Shown: positions 54,573 to 63,346 of the stretch, piece after piece
Layout of the letters: every line of letters starts with the position of its first letter
Numbering within the stretch: position 1 is the first letter of the stretch
From: Pseudomonas entomophila L48
GTDB taxonomy: Bacteria; Pseudomonadota; Gammaproteobacteria; Pseudomonadales; Pseudomonadaceae
Direction: 5' to 3'
NCBI RefSeq assembly: GCF_000026105.1
Contig: NC_008027.1
Location: 554,501 to 618,500, forward strand
Length of the DNA: 64,000 nt
Made by a program: the position numbers and the translations under genes
Notes under the pieces: model-generated
Told to the model about the DNA's origin: nothing
Database searches by the model: none
The model's input: the letters and a program-made list of their open reading frames with translations, nothing else

Positions 54573-55384
54573 TGCGGGCACTGCTCGCCGGTATTGCGCT
54601 GCTGTGCTCCGGCACTTTGGCCGAGGCTGCGCCACGCGTGGTCAGCCTGGCGCCGTCGATGACCGAGATCGTGCTGGAGCTTGAGGCCGGCGACCTGCTG
54701 GTCGGCGTGCTCGATGGCGGCGAGCGTCCACAGGCGCTGGCCAGCCTTCCCTCCGTCGGTCGTCATGGCCAGCTGGATATGGAGCGCCTGCTCAGCCTAA
54801 AGCCCGACCTGCTGCTGCTCTGGCCCGGGAGCGTGGCACCTGCCCAGCGTGATCAGCTCAGGCGCCTGGGCATCGCCACGTTCAGCGGCGAACCCGGCGA
54901 CCTCGACCAGTTGATCGAACAGATCGAAACCATTGCCCAGCGCCTCGGGCGTGACGAGCAGGGCCGCGCCTATGCCGCCCGCTTGCGCGAGCGGCTGCAT
55001 GGGCTGCGGGAGCATTACCGGCGTGAAGTACCCCTGCGGGTGTTCTACCAGGTCTGGGACAAGCCGCTGTACACCCTGGGTGGGCGCCAGGTGGTCAGTG
55101 ACGCCTTGCGTGTCTGCGGGGCGCGCAATGTGTTCGACGACCTGACCCAGCCTGCGCCGCAAGTCAGCGTGGAGTCGGTGCTGCTGCGTGACCCTGAGGT
55201 GATCCTGGCGGGTGATCCGGCGCAGCTGGCCAGTTGGCGCAACTGGCCGCAACTGAGCGCCGTGAAAGGTAAGCGCTTGCTGGTGGTGCCGGACAAGGGG
55301 CTTGAGCGGCCCAGCGGGCAGATGATCGAGGCCACCGCCCGCTTGTGCGCATTGCTCGAGGCTAGAGCGCCGGCGTCCAGGTGA
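54572..55384 (+). CDS. btuF: Cobalamin-binding periplasmic protein BtuF
   Basis: A 270-residue helical-backbone binding protein. Signal peptide ([19 protein letters not shown]) is followed by APRVVSLAPSMTEIVLELEA, the BtuF opening, and later LLSLKPDLLLLWPG, FYQVWDKPLYTLGG and PEVILAGDPAQLASWRNWP. It should hand vitamin B12 to an inner-membrane BtuCD not present here. Start ATG 54572 overlaps the upstream stop (TGATG). Its last 23 bp overlap the convergent btuB gene. Confidence 0.92.
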   Translation: MRALLAGIALLCSGTLAEAAPRVVSLAPSMTEIVLELEAGDLLVGVLDGGERPQALASLPSVGRHGQLDMERLLSLKPDLLLLWPGSVAPAQRDQLRRLGIATFSGEPGDLDQLIEQIETIAQRLGRDEQGRAYAARLRERLHGLREHYRREVPLRVFYQVWDKPLYTLGGRQVVSDALRVCGARNVFDDLTQPAPQVSVESVLLRDPEVILAGDPAQLASWRNWPQLSAVKGKRLLVVPDKGLERPSGQMIEATARLCALLEARAPASR

Positions 55385-57239
55385 CGCTCAGCAGCCAGGT
55401 GCGGCCTTCTTCGCGATAGCCGTACTGGCTGCCATCGAAGCTGTACAGGGCGCGGCTGTAAGCCTTGTCCAGCAGGTTGTCGAGCTTCAGTTCCAGCCGA
55501 ACCTCGTCAGTTGCCGCCCAGCCTCCGCGCAAGCCAAGCAGGCCATAGCCGCCCAGCGCATTGCGATTGGCCTCGTCATCGTAACTACCGCTCACCGCCT
55601 GCCAACTGCCCCCCACGCTGAAGCGTTCGAACTGTCGATCCAGGTCCAGGCTCAAGGTGCGTCGGGCACGGCGGGCGAGGGTGTGCCCGGTGTCTCGGTC
55701 GCGTGGGTCGATCAGGGCCAGGCCCAGTTGGCTGCGCCATTCGCCCCACTGCTGCTCAAGGCCCAGTTCGAAGCCGTTGATCCGGGCCGATGCCACGTTG
55801 CGGGGGATGGAGCCTGCGCCGAAGATGATCGCATCACGCAGGTCGGTGCGGTACAGCGAGGCCTCCAGGCGGCTCTCTTTGCTAAGTTGGCTGCGCCATT
55901 GCAGCTCGTAGCTCTTCGAGTGCTCGGGGTCGAGGTCCGGGTTGCTGTACTGCGGGTAGTACAGGTCGTTGAACGTCGGTGCACGGAAGCCTTCGCTGTA
56001 GGACAGCAGCACATCGTTGTCGGTATCGACCGGTACCGTGAGGCTGCCGCTCCAGGTGGTCTGGCCGCCGAACTGCTGGTTCTGGTCGTGACGCACGCCC
56101 AGCTCGGTGGAGAAGTGTTCACCGGCAAATCGATGCTGGATGAACGCGGCGCGGTTGAAGCGGCTGTCCTCGGTGAAGTCGGTGCTGGCATGGACGCGAT
56201 CCTGGTACCAGTCGGCACCCACCAGCAGGTTGTTGCGCTCATCCACGACAAAATCGTTCTGCCAGGTCACCTGGTCGCGATAGGTGTTGAACACGAAGCG
56301 TTCGTCACTGAGTTTGTCGCGTTTGTCGTCGCGGTTCTCGCTGTGGCCCAGCTCCAGGCGCGAGTGCCAGGCGTCGGTGAGCTGGGCATCGAGGTAGGTG
56401 CCCAGGCTACTGACCGCGAAATCGGTGTAGGGCTTCTGGCCGACGCTCTGGAAGCTAGCCATGTCGAAGCGGCCGAATGGGTTGTCGTACTCGCTGCGCC
56501 CGTGACTGTCGAGCAGGTTCAGGCCTGCCTCGAAACGCTCATTGAAGGTGTGGCTCAGGCTGAGGTTGAAGGCGCGATTGCGATAGGCGTCATGGTCGTT
56601 ATCGCTGGCGAACGAGGGCCCGGTCGAGTCGATGCCGGCCGTTTCGTCGAGACTGGCGCCGAGGTTGAAGCGCGTTGCGCCATTCCCCCCGGACAGGCCG
56701 AGGCTGCGCTGCCAGGTCTGGTTGCTGCCGGCCGCCAGGCGCAGGCGAGGTTGAAGACCCTGGCCATCGCCACGGCGGGTGAAGATCTGGATCACCCCGC
56801 CGATGGCATCGCTGCCGTATACCGCCGAACGCGAGCCGCGCAGCACTTCCACCCGCTCGATCTGGTCGATGTCGAGGAATTGCAGGCCGCTGTCGCCGGA
56901 CGTGGCGTTGGCGATGCGCACACCGTCGACCAGCACCAGGGTCTGGGCGGCCTTGGTGCCGCGCACGAAGATGCCCGGCAGGCTGCCGCGACCACCGGTC
57001 GGCGCGACCTGCACGCCGGGCACCCGGGTGAGCAGGTCGGTGACGCTGGACGGTTGCAGGCGGTCGATGTCGCTGCGGGTGAAGACCGTGTTGGCGGCGC
57101 TGGTGGCGGTGCGCGACTCGACCTGGCGGCTGGCGCTGATCAGCACGTCGGGAAGCTTGAGGGCTTCGTCACGGGAGGGTTCGGCGGCCAGGGCGGCGGC
57201 GGGGAGGCAGAGCAGGGTGGTGAGGGTTGGAATCTTCAT
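55362..57239 (-). CDS. btuB: TonB-dependent vitamin B12 receptor BtuB
   Basis: A 625-residue outer-membrane receptor. Signal peptide MKIPTLTTLLCLPAAALAAE precedes the TonB-box-like LPDVLISASRQ. The plug (about 45-155) has LLTRVPGVQV and GTKAAQTLVLVDGVRIANAT; the barrel follows to EGRTWLLSVTWTPAL, with an aromatic-rich end. Convergent btuF supports the cobalamin assignment. It lies downstream of dxs on the same strand, separated by a REP pair; there is no room for a cobalamin riboswitch in the 79-bp gap. Start 57239 is chosen for the signal peptide. Confidence 0.92.
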   Translation of the reverse strand: MKIPTLTTLLCLPAAALAAEPSRDEALKLPDVLISASRQVESRTATSAANTVFTRSDIDRLQPSSVTDLLTRVPGVQVAPTGGRGSLPGIFVRGTKAAQTLVLVDGVRIANATSGDSGLQFLDIDQIERVEVLRGSRSAVYGSDAIGGVIQIFTRRGDGQGLQPRLRLAAGSNQTWQRSLGLSGGNGATRFNLGASLDETAGIDSTGPSFASDNDHDAYRNRAFNLSLSHTFNERFEAGLNLLDSHGRSEYDNPFGRFDMASFQSVGQKPYTDFAVSSLGTYLDAQLTDAWHSRLELGHSENRDDKRDKLSDERFVFNTYRDQVTWQNDFVVDERNNLLVGADWYQDRVHASTDFTEDSRFNRAAFIQHRFAGEHFSTELGVRHDQNQQFGGQTTWSGSLTVPVDTDNDVLLSYSEGFRAPTFNDLYYPQYSNPDLDPEHSKSYELQWRSQLSKESRLEASLYRTDLRDAIIFGAGSIPRNVASARINGFELGLEQQWGEWRSQLGLALIDPRDRDTGHTLARRARRTLSLDLDRQFERFSVGGSWQAVSGSYDDEANRNALGGYGLLGLRGGWAATDEVRLELKLDNLLDKAYSRALYSFDGSQYGYREEGRTWLLSVTWTPAL

Positions 57240-57255
57240 GGGCGATGTAAAGTTG

Positions 57256-57313
57256 TTCGCCGGCAAGCCGGCTCCTACGGGAGATCGCCTGTAGGAGCCG
57301 GCTTGCCGGCGAA
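57256..57313. repeat. REP pair between dxs and btuB
   Basis: Perfect 23-bp inverted arms at 57256-57278 and 57291-57313 with a 12-nt loop, located just after the dxs stop and ~17 bp before the btuB start. It may end the dxs transcript and also crowd the btuB ribosome site. Confidence 0.93.
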
Positions 57314-57318
57314 GGGGC

Positions 57319-59214
57319 CTAGAGACCGAGCTTGGCCATGCGGGCCTTGACCGAGGCTTCGATCCCAGCCGCATCCAGCCCGCACTCGGCCAGCATCTGC
57401 GCAGGCTTGGCATGCTCGACATAGATATCCGGCAGGCCCAGGTGCAGCAGCGGCTTGACCACGCCCTCGCGGGCCAGGAACTCGCCCACGGCAGCGCCTG
57501 CGCCGCCCATGATGGCGTTCTCCTCGATGGTCACCAGCAGCTCGTGGCCGGCGGCCATCTCCAGCACCAGCGCCTCGTCCAGCGGCTTGACGAAACGCAT
57601 GTCGACCACGGTGGCATCGATCTGCTCGGCCACTTGCAGGGCCTCGGTCAGCTGCACGCCGAACACCAGCAAGGCGACCTTGCCGCCCTGGCGACGGACC
57701 ACGCCCTTGCCGATTTCCAGCGGCTCCAGGTCGCCACTGATCGGCGCATTCGGGCCGGTGCCGCGCGGGTAGCGCACGGCGGCCGGGCCCTTGTAGTGGT
57801 GGCCGGTGCTGAGCATCTTGCGCAGCTCGTTCTCGTCGCTTGGGGTCATCACCAGCATGCCGGGGATGCAGCGCAGGTACGACAGGTCGTAGGCGCCGGC
57901 ATGGGTCGGGCCGTCCTCGCCGACCAGGCCGGCGCGGTCGATGGCGAACAGCACGTCAAGGTCCTGCACCGCCACGTCGTGGATCAGCTGGTCATAGGCG
58001 CGTTGCAGGAAGGTGGAGTAGATCGCCACCACCGGCTTGGCGCCCTCGCAGGCCATGCCCGCGGCAAAGGTGACCGCGTGCTGCTCGGCGATGGCGACGT
58101 CGAAGTAGCGCTCGGGGTAGCGTTCGCTGAAGTCGACCAGGTCCGAGCCTTCCTTCATCGCCGGGGTGATGCCCACCAGGCGGTTGTCGGCGGCGGCCAT
58201 GTCACACAGCCATTGGCCGAACACGGCGGAGTATTTCGGCCCGCTCGGTTTTTTCGGCGCGACCGGCTTGTCGGCCGGCTCCAGCTTGGTGATGGCGTGG
58301 TAGCCGATCGGGTCGACCTCGGCCGGGGCGAAGCCCTTGCCTTTTTTCGTGACCACATGCAGGAACTGCGGGCCCTTGAGATCACGCATGTTGCGCAGGG
58401 TGGCGATCAGCGTGGGCAGGTCGTGGCCGTCGATCGGGCCGATGTAGTTCCAGCCCAGCTCTTCGAACAGGGTGCCGGGCACCAGCATGCCCTTGGCGTA
58501 CTCTTCGGTGCGGCGGGCGATCTCCCAGGCGCCGGGCAGGCGCGACAGCACTTTCTTGCTGCCTTCGCGCATGCTCGCGTAGGTGCGGCTGGAGAGGATC
58601 TTGGCCAGGTAGTTCGACAGGCCGCCGACGTTGCGCGAGATCGACATGTCGTTGTCGTTGAGGATGACCAGCATGTTGGCATCCACTTCCTGCGCATGGT
58701 TCAGCGCCTCGAAGGCCATGCCGGCGGTCAGCGCGCCGTCGCCGATCACCGCGATCGACTTGCGCGGGTCGTTCTGCAGACGGGCGGCGATGGCCATCCC
58801 CAGGGCGGCGCTGATCGAGGTGCTGGAGTGGCCGACGCCGAAGGTGTCGTACTCGCTCTCGCTGCGCCGCGGGAAGGCGGCGATGCCGTCCTTCTGGCGC
58901 AGGCTGAGCATGCGGTCGCGGCGGCCTGTCAGGATTTTATGCGGGTAGGCCTGGTGGCCGACGTCCCACACCAGCCGGTCATCCGGGGTGTCGAAGACGT
59001 AGTGCAGGGCGATCGTCAGCTCGATGACGCCCAGGCCCGCACCGAAATGCCCACCGGTCTGCCCCACGGTATAGAGCAGGTCCTGGCGCAGCTCGTCGGC
59101 CAGGGTCTCCAGGTCGGCTTCGGCCAGGCGGCGCAGGCCGGCGGGCGTGTCGGCGCGGTCCAGCAACGGCGTGACCGGGCGTTCGCGGGGGATCTCTTGA
59201 AACGTCGTGGGCAT
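57319..59214 (-). CDS. dxs: 1-deoxy-D-xylulose-5-phosphate synthase Dxs
   Basis: A 631-residue thiamine-diphosphate enzyme, first step of the MEP isoprenoid pathway. Features: [18 protein letters not shown] near 85, [19 protein letters not shown] near 125, the ThDP motif [17 protein letters not shown]...NDNDMSIS near 155-185, and [19 protein letters not shown] near 430. Start 59214 ([13 protein letters not shown]) is chosen by the usual family N-terminus. Runs in the xseB-ispA-dxs order. Confidence 0.97.
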   Translation of the reverse strand: MPTTFQEIPRERPVTPLLDRADTPAGLRRLAEADLETLADELRQDLLYTVGQTGGHFGAGLGVIELTIALHYVFDTPDDRLVWDVGHQAYPHKILTGRRDRMLSLRQKDGIAAFPRRSESEYDTFGVGHSSTSISAALGMAIAARLQNDPRKSIAVIGDGALTAGMAFEALNHAQEVDANMLVILNDNDMSISRNVGGLSNYLAKILSSRTYASMREGSKKVLSRLPGAWEIARRTEEYAKGMLVPGTLFEELGWNYIGPIDGHDLPTLIATLRNMRDLKGPQFLHVVTKKGKGFAPAEVDPIGYHAITKLEPADKPVAPKKPSGPKYSAVFGQWLCDMAAADNRLVGITPAMKEGSDLVDFSERYPERYFDVAIAEQHAVTFAAGMACEGAKPVVAIYSTFLQRAYDQLIHDVAVQDLDVLFAIDRAGLVGEDGPTHAGAYDLSYLRCIPGMLVMTPSDENELRKMLSTGHHYKGPAAVRYPRGTGPNAPISGDLEPLEIGKGVVRRQGGKVALLVFGVQLTEALQVAEQIDATVVDMRFVKPLDEALVLEMAAGHELLVTIEENAIMGGAGAAVGEFLAREGVVKPLLHLGLPDIYVEHAKPAQMLAECGLDAAGIEASVKARMAKLGL

Positions 59215-59316
59215 CAGGCGTGTCGTTATAGGTGTGAAGACGCGGCAGTTTACCCCATTGTGGGAAAAGCTGCCCATTCGGACGGGTGTGGCGAGGGCCG
59301 TAGGTGCGACACCAAT

Positions 59317-59436
59317 CCTGTGGGAGCGACCTTGTGTCGCGAAAGGGCTGCGTAGCAGCCCTAGAATCTCAGTGTTGGCGCAAAAACGGCGGGGCCGCTT
59401 TGCGGCCCTGTCGCGACACAAGGCCGCTCCCACAGG
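59317..59436. repeat. Large inverted repeat (REP variant) between dxs and ispA
   Basis: Arms at 59317-59342 and 59411-59436 (CTGTGGGAGCG...GTGTCGCGA) match in 25 of 26 positions. The 68-nt centre holds two small hairpins (GGGCTGCGTAGCAGCCC and GGGCCGCTTTGCGGCCC). It breaks the ispA-dxs unit and probably moderates read-through. Confidence 0.88.
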
Positions 59437-59452
59437 GGGAGGTTGTCAGGCC

Positions 59453-60340
59453 TTAATGGCGGCGTTCGACGATGTAGCGGGCCAGGGCCCGCAGCGGCTC
59501 GGCATTCTCGCCAAAGCCTTGCAGCGCCGCCAGCGCCTGGTCGCGCAGCTCCAGGGCGTAGGCCTTGGCCGCTTCCAGCCCCAGCAGCGCCGGGTAGGTT
59601 GGTTTGTCGCGGGCGATGTCGGCGCCCTGGCGCTTGCCCAGGGTGGCGGTGTCGCTCTCCACGTCGAGGATGTCGTCCTGTACCTGGAAGGCCAGGCCGA
59701 TGGCCTGGGCATAAACCTGCAGGGCATCGAGCTGGGCCTGCTCGGCGCGGGCGCTGGCCAGGGCGCCAAGGCGCACACTGGCTTCGATCAGCGCGCCGGT
59801 CTTGTGCCGGTGCATGTATTCCAGGGCCTGCTGGTCGAGCTTGACGCCCACCGAACCCAGGTCGATGGCCTGGCCGCCGACCATGCCGGCAGGGCCGGCG
59901 GCCTTGGCCAGGGCCTGGACCATCTGCAGGCGGATGCCGTCGGCCTGCGGGCTCAGGCGCGGGTCGAGCAGGGCGCTGAAAGCCAGGCTCTGCAGGCCGT
60001 CGCCGGCGAGGATGGCGCAGGCTTCGTCGAAGGCTTTGTGGGTGGTGGGTTGGCCGCGGCGCAGGTCATCGTCGTCCATGGCCGGCAGGTCGTCGTGAAC
60101 CAGCGAGTAGGCGTGGATCAGCTCCACCGCGCAGGCGGCGCCGTTGGCCTGCTCGGCCGGGGCGCCCAGCGCCTCGCAGGCGGCGTAGGCCAGCAGCGGG
60201 CGCACGCGCTTGCCACCGTTCATCACGCTGTAGCGCATGGCGGCGTAAAGGCGTTCGAGTTCTTTCGACGGGGCCTGGAACAACGGTTCCAGGGCGGCAT
60301 CCACCCGCGCCTGGGCGCTTTGCTGGTACTGGGCGATCAT
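59453..60340 (-). CDS. ispA: Farnesyl diphosphate synthase IspA
   Basis: A 295-residue polyprenyl synthase. The first aspartate-rich motif is [20 protein letters not shown] near 80 and the second [19 protein letters not shown] near 220. [20 protein letters not shown] near 42 is the start of the allyl site. Standard length. ATG 60340 overlaps the xseB stop (ATGA). Confidence 0.97.
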   Translation of the reverse strand: MIAQYQQSAQARVDAALEPLFQAPSKELERLYAAMRYSVMNGGKRVRPLLAYAACEALGAPAEQANGAACAVELIHAYSLVHDDLPAMDDDDLRRGQPTTHKAFDEACAILAGDGLQSLAFSALLDPRLSPQADGIRLQMVQALAKAAGPAGMVGGQAIDLGSVGVKLDQQALEYMHRHKTGALIEASVRLGALASARAEQAQLDALQVYAQAIGLAFQVQDDILDVESDTATLGKRQGADIARDKPTYPALLGLEAAKAYALELRDQALAALQGFGENAEPLRALARYIVERRH

Positions 60341-60579
60341 GCCTCGGGCTCCGCGTCGAACGGCTGCGCGGCCAGTTCGCCGTCGCGCTCCAGCAGGATC
60401 TGCACCTTCTGTTCGGCCTGGGCCAACGCGCCCTGGCAGTCGCGGGTCAGGGCGATGCCTTGCTCGAAGGCGGCCAGCGACTCTTCCAGCGACAGCTCGC
60501 CGTTCTCCAGGCGCTCGACCAGGGCTTGCAGGTCGGCGAGGGACTGTTCGAAATCGATGGAGGCTTTTTTGCGGGCCAT
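60337..60579 (-). CDS. xseB: Exodeoxyribonuclease VII small subunit XseB
   Basis: An 80-residue helical subunit: [60 protein letters not shown]. It forms exonuclease VII with XseA, encoded elsewhere. First gene of the xseB-ispA unit; the 233-bp gap to the divergent MBOAT gene (60580-60812) holds both promoters, not defined, and nothing else recognised. Confidence 0.96.
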   Translation of the reverse strand: MARKKASIDFEQSLADLQALVERLENGELSLEESLAAFEQGIALTRDCQGALAQAEQKVQILLERDGELAAQPFDAEPEA

Positions 60580-60812
60580 GGCGACGGTCTCGGTGGTATT
60601 CAGAACGGCGCGACACTAGCAGAGCGGGGCAGGGGGAGCAAATTGCCCGGGCCTCTCGTTCGTCGCATTTTGTTGCACTTACCTGCGGCGAACCCTCTTG
60701 CATTCTGTGCGATAGCCGCATTGTGAGGGGGCAGGCCCTCTGCCATAATCCGCGCGCTCTGGCCTGCGGGTCAGCGGCCCTCCCTCCTTGATGTCACGTA
60801 ACGGACTACGTT

Positions 60813-62216
60813 GTGAGTTTCCTTTCGATCGAATTCGGCCTCTGTTTCACGCTGTTCTTTCTTCTTTACTGGTGCCTGTGCTGGAGCGTGCGGTTGCAGA
60901 ACCTGCTGCTGCTGGCGGCCAGTTATGGCCTGGTGGCGAGTTTCAGCCTGCAATCGCTGTACATCCTGCTGGGTTACAGCACGCTGGTGTACCTGCTTGG
61001 ATTGATGGCGGGGCGCCACCCCGGGCGCTGGTTCAACGGCGCCTTGCTGCTGACCCTGGTGCTGGGCTGCTTCTACCTGTTCAAGTATCAAGAGTTCTTC
61101 GTCGGCGGTATCCAGGGTGCGCTGGCCAGTGCCGGGCTCGAGGTGTCGCTGCCGCTGCTGGAAGTGCTGGTGCCGATCGGCCTGTCGTTCTACGCCTTCC
61201 ATTCGGTCAGCTACCTGGTGTCGATCAGCCGGCGTGAGCTGGCGCCCGCCGCGCCGCTGGACCTGGCCCTGTACCTGGCGTTCTTCCCAAGCCTGGTGGC
61301 CGGCCCGGTCAACCGCGCCCTGCACATGCTGCCGCAGATCCGCCCGCAGGCCATGCGCCAGGTGCTGGAGCCGCACCGCGCCCTGGGCCTGATCGCCATG
61401 GCGGTGGTGAAGCTGTTCTTCCTCAGTGCCTGGCTGGGCAGCGAGTGGGTCGACCCGGTGTTCGACACGCCCGGCAGCGCCGCGCCCGAGCAGGTGCTGC
61501 TGAGCGTCTATGGCTACAGCTTCCTGATCTACTTCAACTTCAGCGGCTACACCAACCTGGTGACTGGTATCGCCCTGTTGCTGGGCTTCCGTTTGCCGGA
61601 CAACTTCGACGCGCCCTATGCCGCGCACAACCTCAAGGAATTCTGGGGGCGCTGGCACATCAGCCTGTCGCGCTTCATCCGCGACTACGTCTACATCCCG
61701 CTGGGCGGCAACCGCAAGGGCGTGTGGCGCGGCAACCTGAACATGCTGCTGGCGATGCTGGTGTCCGGCCTGTGGCATGGGGCGAGCGTGAATTTCATCA
61801 TCTGGGGCGCGCTGCATGGCGTGGGACTGGCCATTTCCAAACTGTTCAGCCAACTGGTGCCGGGCTTCGAGCGGGTGCCAGGTGCCGGTCTGCTGGCGCG
61901 CTTGATGACCTTCCATTACGTGGCGTTCGCTTGGATCTTCTTCCGCAGCCCGACGTTGGACGGCGCGGTCGAGATGCTCGGTGACATTACCCAGCTCAGC
62001 CTGGCAGGCCTGAACAGCGCCGCCGGCGCGATGCTGTTGGCCTGTGTGCTGTTCGTGGCCATTTACCCGTTGTTGCTGGCGGTGTTGCGCCAGAGTGGCG
62101 CGCTGTTCCAGCGCTTGCCATGGCAGCTGTACCCGATCCCGCTCGGGGTCGGCGTGTCGCTGGTGATTTTTGCTTCGCAGTCGGGCGTGCCGGGGTTCAT
62201 CTATGCAAGCTTCTGA
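60813..62216 (+). CDS. MBOAT-family O-acyltransferase (AlgI/DltB-like)
   Basis: A 467-residue inner-membrane acyltransferase with about ten to twelve hydrophobic segments. Conserved blocks are FPSLVAGPVNRALHMLPQI near 166, FNFSGYTNLVTGIALLLGF, FWGRWHISLSRFIRDYVYIP and the catalytic histidine in SGLWHGASVNFIIWGALHG near 316. It moves acetyl groups across the membrane for O-acetylation of a cell-surface polymer. GTG at 60813 has only a weak ribosome site. It overlaps the next gene by 14 bp, a partner SGNH protein, like the AlgI-AlgJ/X and PatA-PatB pairs. Confidence 0.92.
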   Translation: MSFLSIEFGLCFTLFFLLYWCLCWSVRLQNLLLLAASYGLVASFSLQSLYILLGYSTLVYLLGLMAGRHPGRWFNGALLLTLVLGCFYLFKYQEFFVGGIQGALASAGLEVSLPLLEVLVPIGLSFYAFHSVSYLVSISRRELAPAAPLDLALYLAFFPSLVAGPVNRALHMLPQIRPQAMRQVLEPHRALGLIAMAVVKLFFLSAWLGSEWVDPVFDTPGSAAPEQVLLSVYGYSFLIYFNFSGYTNLVTGIALLLGFRLPDNFDAPYAAHNLKEFWGRWHISLSRFIRDYVYIPLGGNRKGVWRGNLNMLLAMLVSGLWHGASVNFIIWGALHGVGLAISKLFSQLVPGFERVPGAGLLARLMTFHYVAFAWIFFRSPTLDGAVEMLGDITQLSLAGLNSAAGAMLLACVLFVAIYPLLLAVLRQSGALFQRLPWQLYPIPLGVGVSLVIFASQSGVPGFIYASF

Positions 62217-63345
62217 TAGCCGTCAGTTGTTCCAGGTGCAGATGGGCGCTGCCCGCGCGTTGTACGCGATTGTGGTCACCACCGCGCTGCTGTTCTGGTT
62301 GAACCAGGATTCGATCAAGCTTTATTGCCAGCAGAAGTACCACGAGAGTTGCGAGATCCCGTTGCTGGGGCAGATGCCGGCCTGGCGCTTCGGGGCTCAG
62401 CTGACCTTGGCGCTGGAAGAGCAACGTGACCGCCTGCTCGAGCAGTGGCAGCCGGCCGAGCAGGTGGTCGAGGCGCCCGCTGCCGAGGTATTGCCTGAAT
62501 CGGTGCCGGTGGTGACGGTCAATCTAGAGACCCCGGCGGCCTTGGCCAAGCCGTTGCCGCCTGCGGTCGCCCACTCGCCCGTGCACAACGCCCCCGCGCC
62601 TGTGCATGCCCCGGCACCGGTCCCGGTCGCGCAGCCGGTGGTTGCCGCGGTCGCGCCTGTGCCAACCGTACTGCAACCGGGCAAGGTCGCGGCCCTGGCC
62701 GCCGGTGACGACGTGTTCCTGGTGGGCGACTCGCTGATGCAAGGCGTGGCGCCGCACCTGGCCAACACCCTGCGCAAGCGCTACCAGATCCGCACCGTCA
62801 ACCTCAGCAAGCAGAGCACTGGGCTGGCCTATCCGGGCTTCTTCAACTGGCCCAAGACCGTGGCCGAAACCCTCGACCACGAGCCGAACATCCGCCTGAT
62901 GGTGGTGTTCCTCGGCCCCAACGACCCTTGGGACATGCCCCAGGGCAAGGGCAAGCCGTTCCTGCGCTTCAAGTCGCCGGAGTGGGAGGTCGCCTACCGT
63001 GCCCGTATCGACGCGATCCTCGAACAGGCCCGCGCGCACAATGTGCAGGTGCTCTGGGTCGGCCCGCCCAATATGGAGAAGGCGCGGCTGTCCACGGCCA
63101 TGAATTACCTCAGCGGGCTGTACCAGGAACAGACCGCGCTGTTCGGCCAGCACTATGTCTCGGCCAACCCGATCCTTGGCTATACCGACGAGAGCTTCTC
63201 GTACACGGTGCGCACGCCGGAGGGCAAGCGGGTCAAGGTGCGGGTCGACGACGGCATTCATTTCACCATCACAGGCCAGAAGCTGATCGCCGAACAGGTG
63301 TTGTCGCTGATCAGCTTCCCGGGCCTGACCGTTACAGGACATTGA
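62203..63345 (+). CDS. SGNH/DUF459-type periplasmic O-acetyl transferase or esterase
   Basis: A 380-residue membrane-anchored protein: one N-terminal helix (ALYAIVVTTALLFWLNQDSI, about 15-35), a Pro/Ala/Val-rich linker (about 85-160; HSPVHNAPAPVHAPAPVPVA), then a DUF459/SGNH domain. DVFLVGDSLMQGVAPHL holds the catalytic Ser, FLGPNDPWDM the Asn block, and VDDGIHFTITG the Asp and His. It should take the acetyl group from the MBOAT protein and place it on a glycan, or remove it. ATG 62203 lies within the end of the MBOAT gene. Confidence 0.88.
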   Translation: MQASDSRQLFQVQMGAARALYAIVVTTALLFWLNQDSIKLYCQQKYHESCEIPLLGQMPAWRFGAQLTLALEEQRDRLLEQWQPAEQVVEAPAAEVLPESVPVVTVNLETPAALAKPLPPAVAHSPVHNAPAPVHAPAPVPVAQPVVAAVAPVPTVLQPGKVAALAAGDDVFLVGDSLMQGVAPHLANTLRKRYQIRTVNLSKQSTGLAYPGFFNWPKTVAETLDHEPNIRLMVVFLGPNDPWDMPQGKGKPFLRFKSPEWEVAYRARIDAILEQARAHNVQVLWVGPPNMEKARLSTAMNYLSGLYQEQTALFGQHYVSANPILGYTDESFSYTVRTPEGKRVKVRVDDGIHFTITGQKLIAEQVLSLISFPGLTVTGH

Positions 63346-63346
63346 G

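Noticed and set aside
57412..59355. A 647-codon plus-strand frame opposite dxs
   Set aside because: Antisense shadow; dxs motifs on the minus strand are complete.
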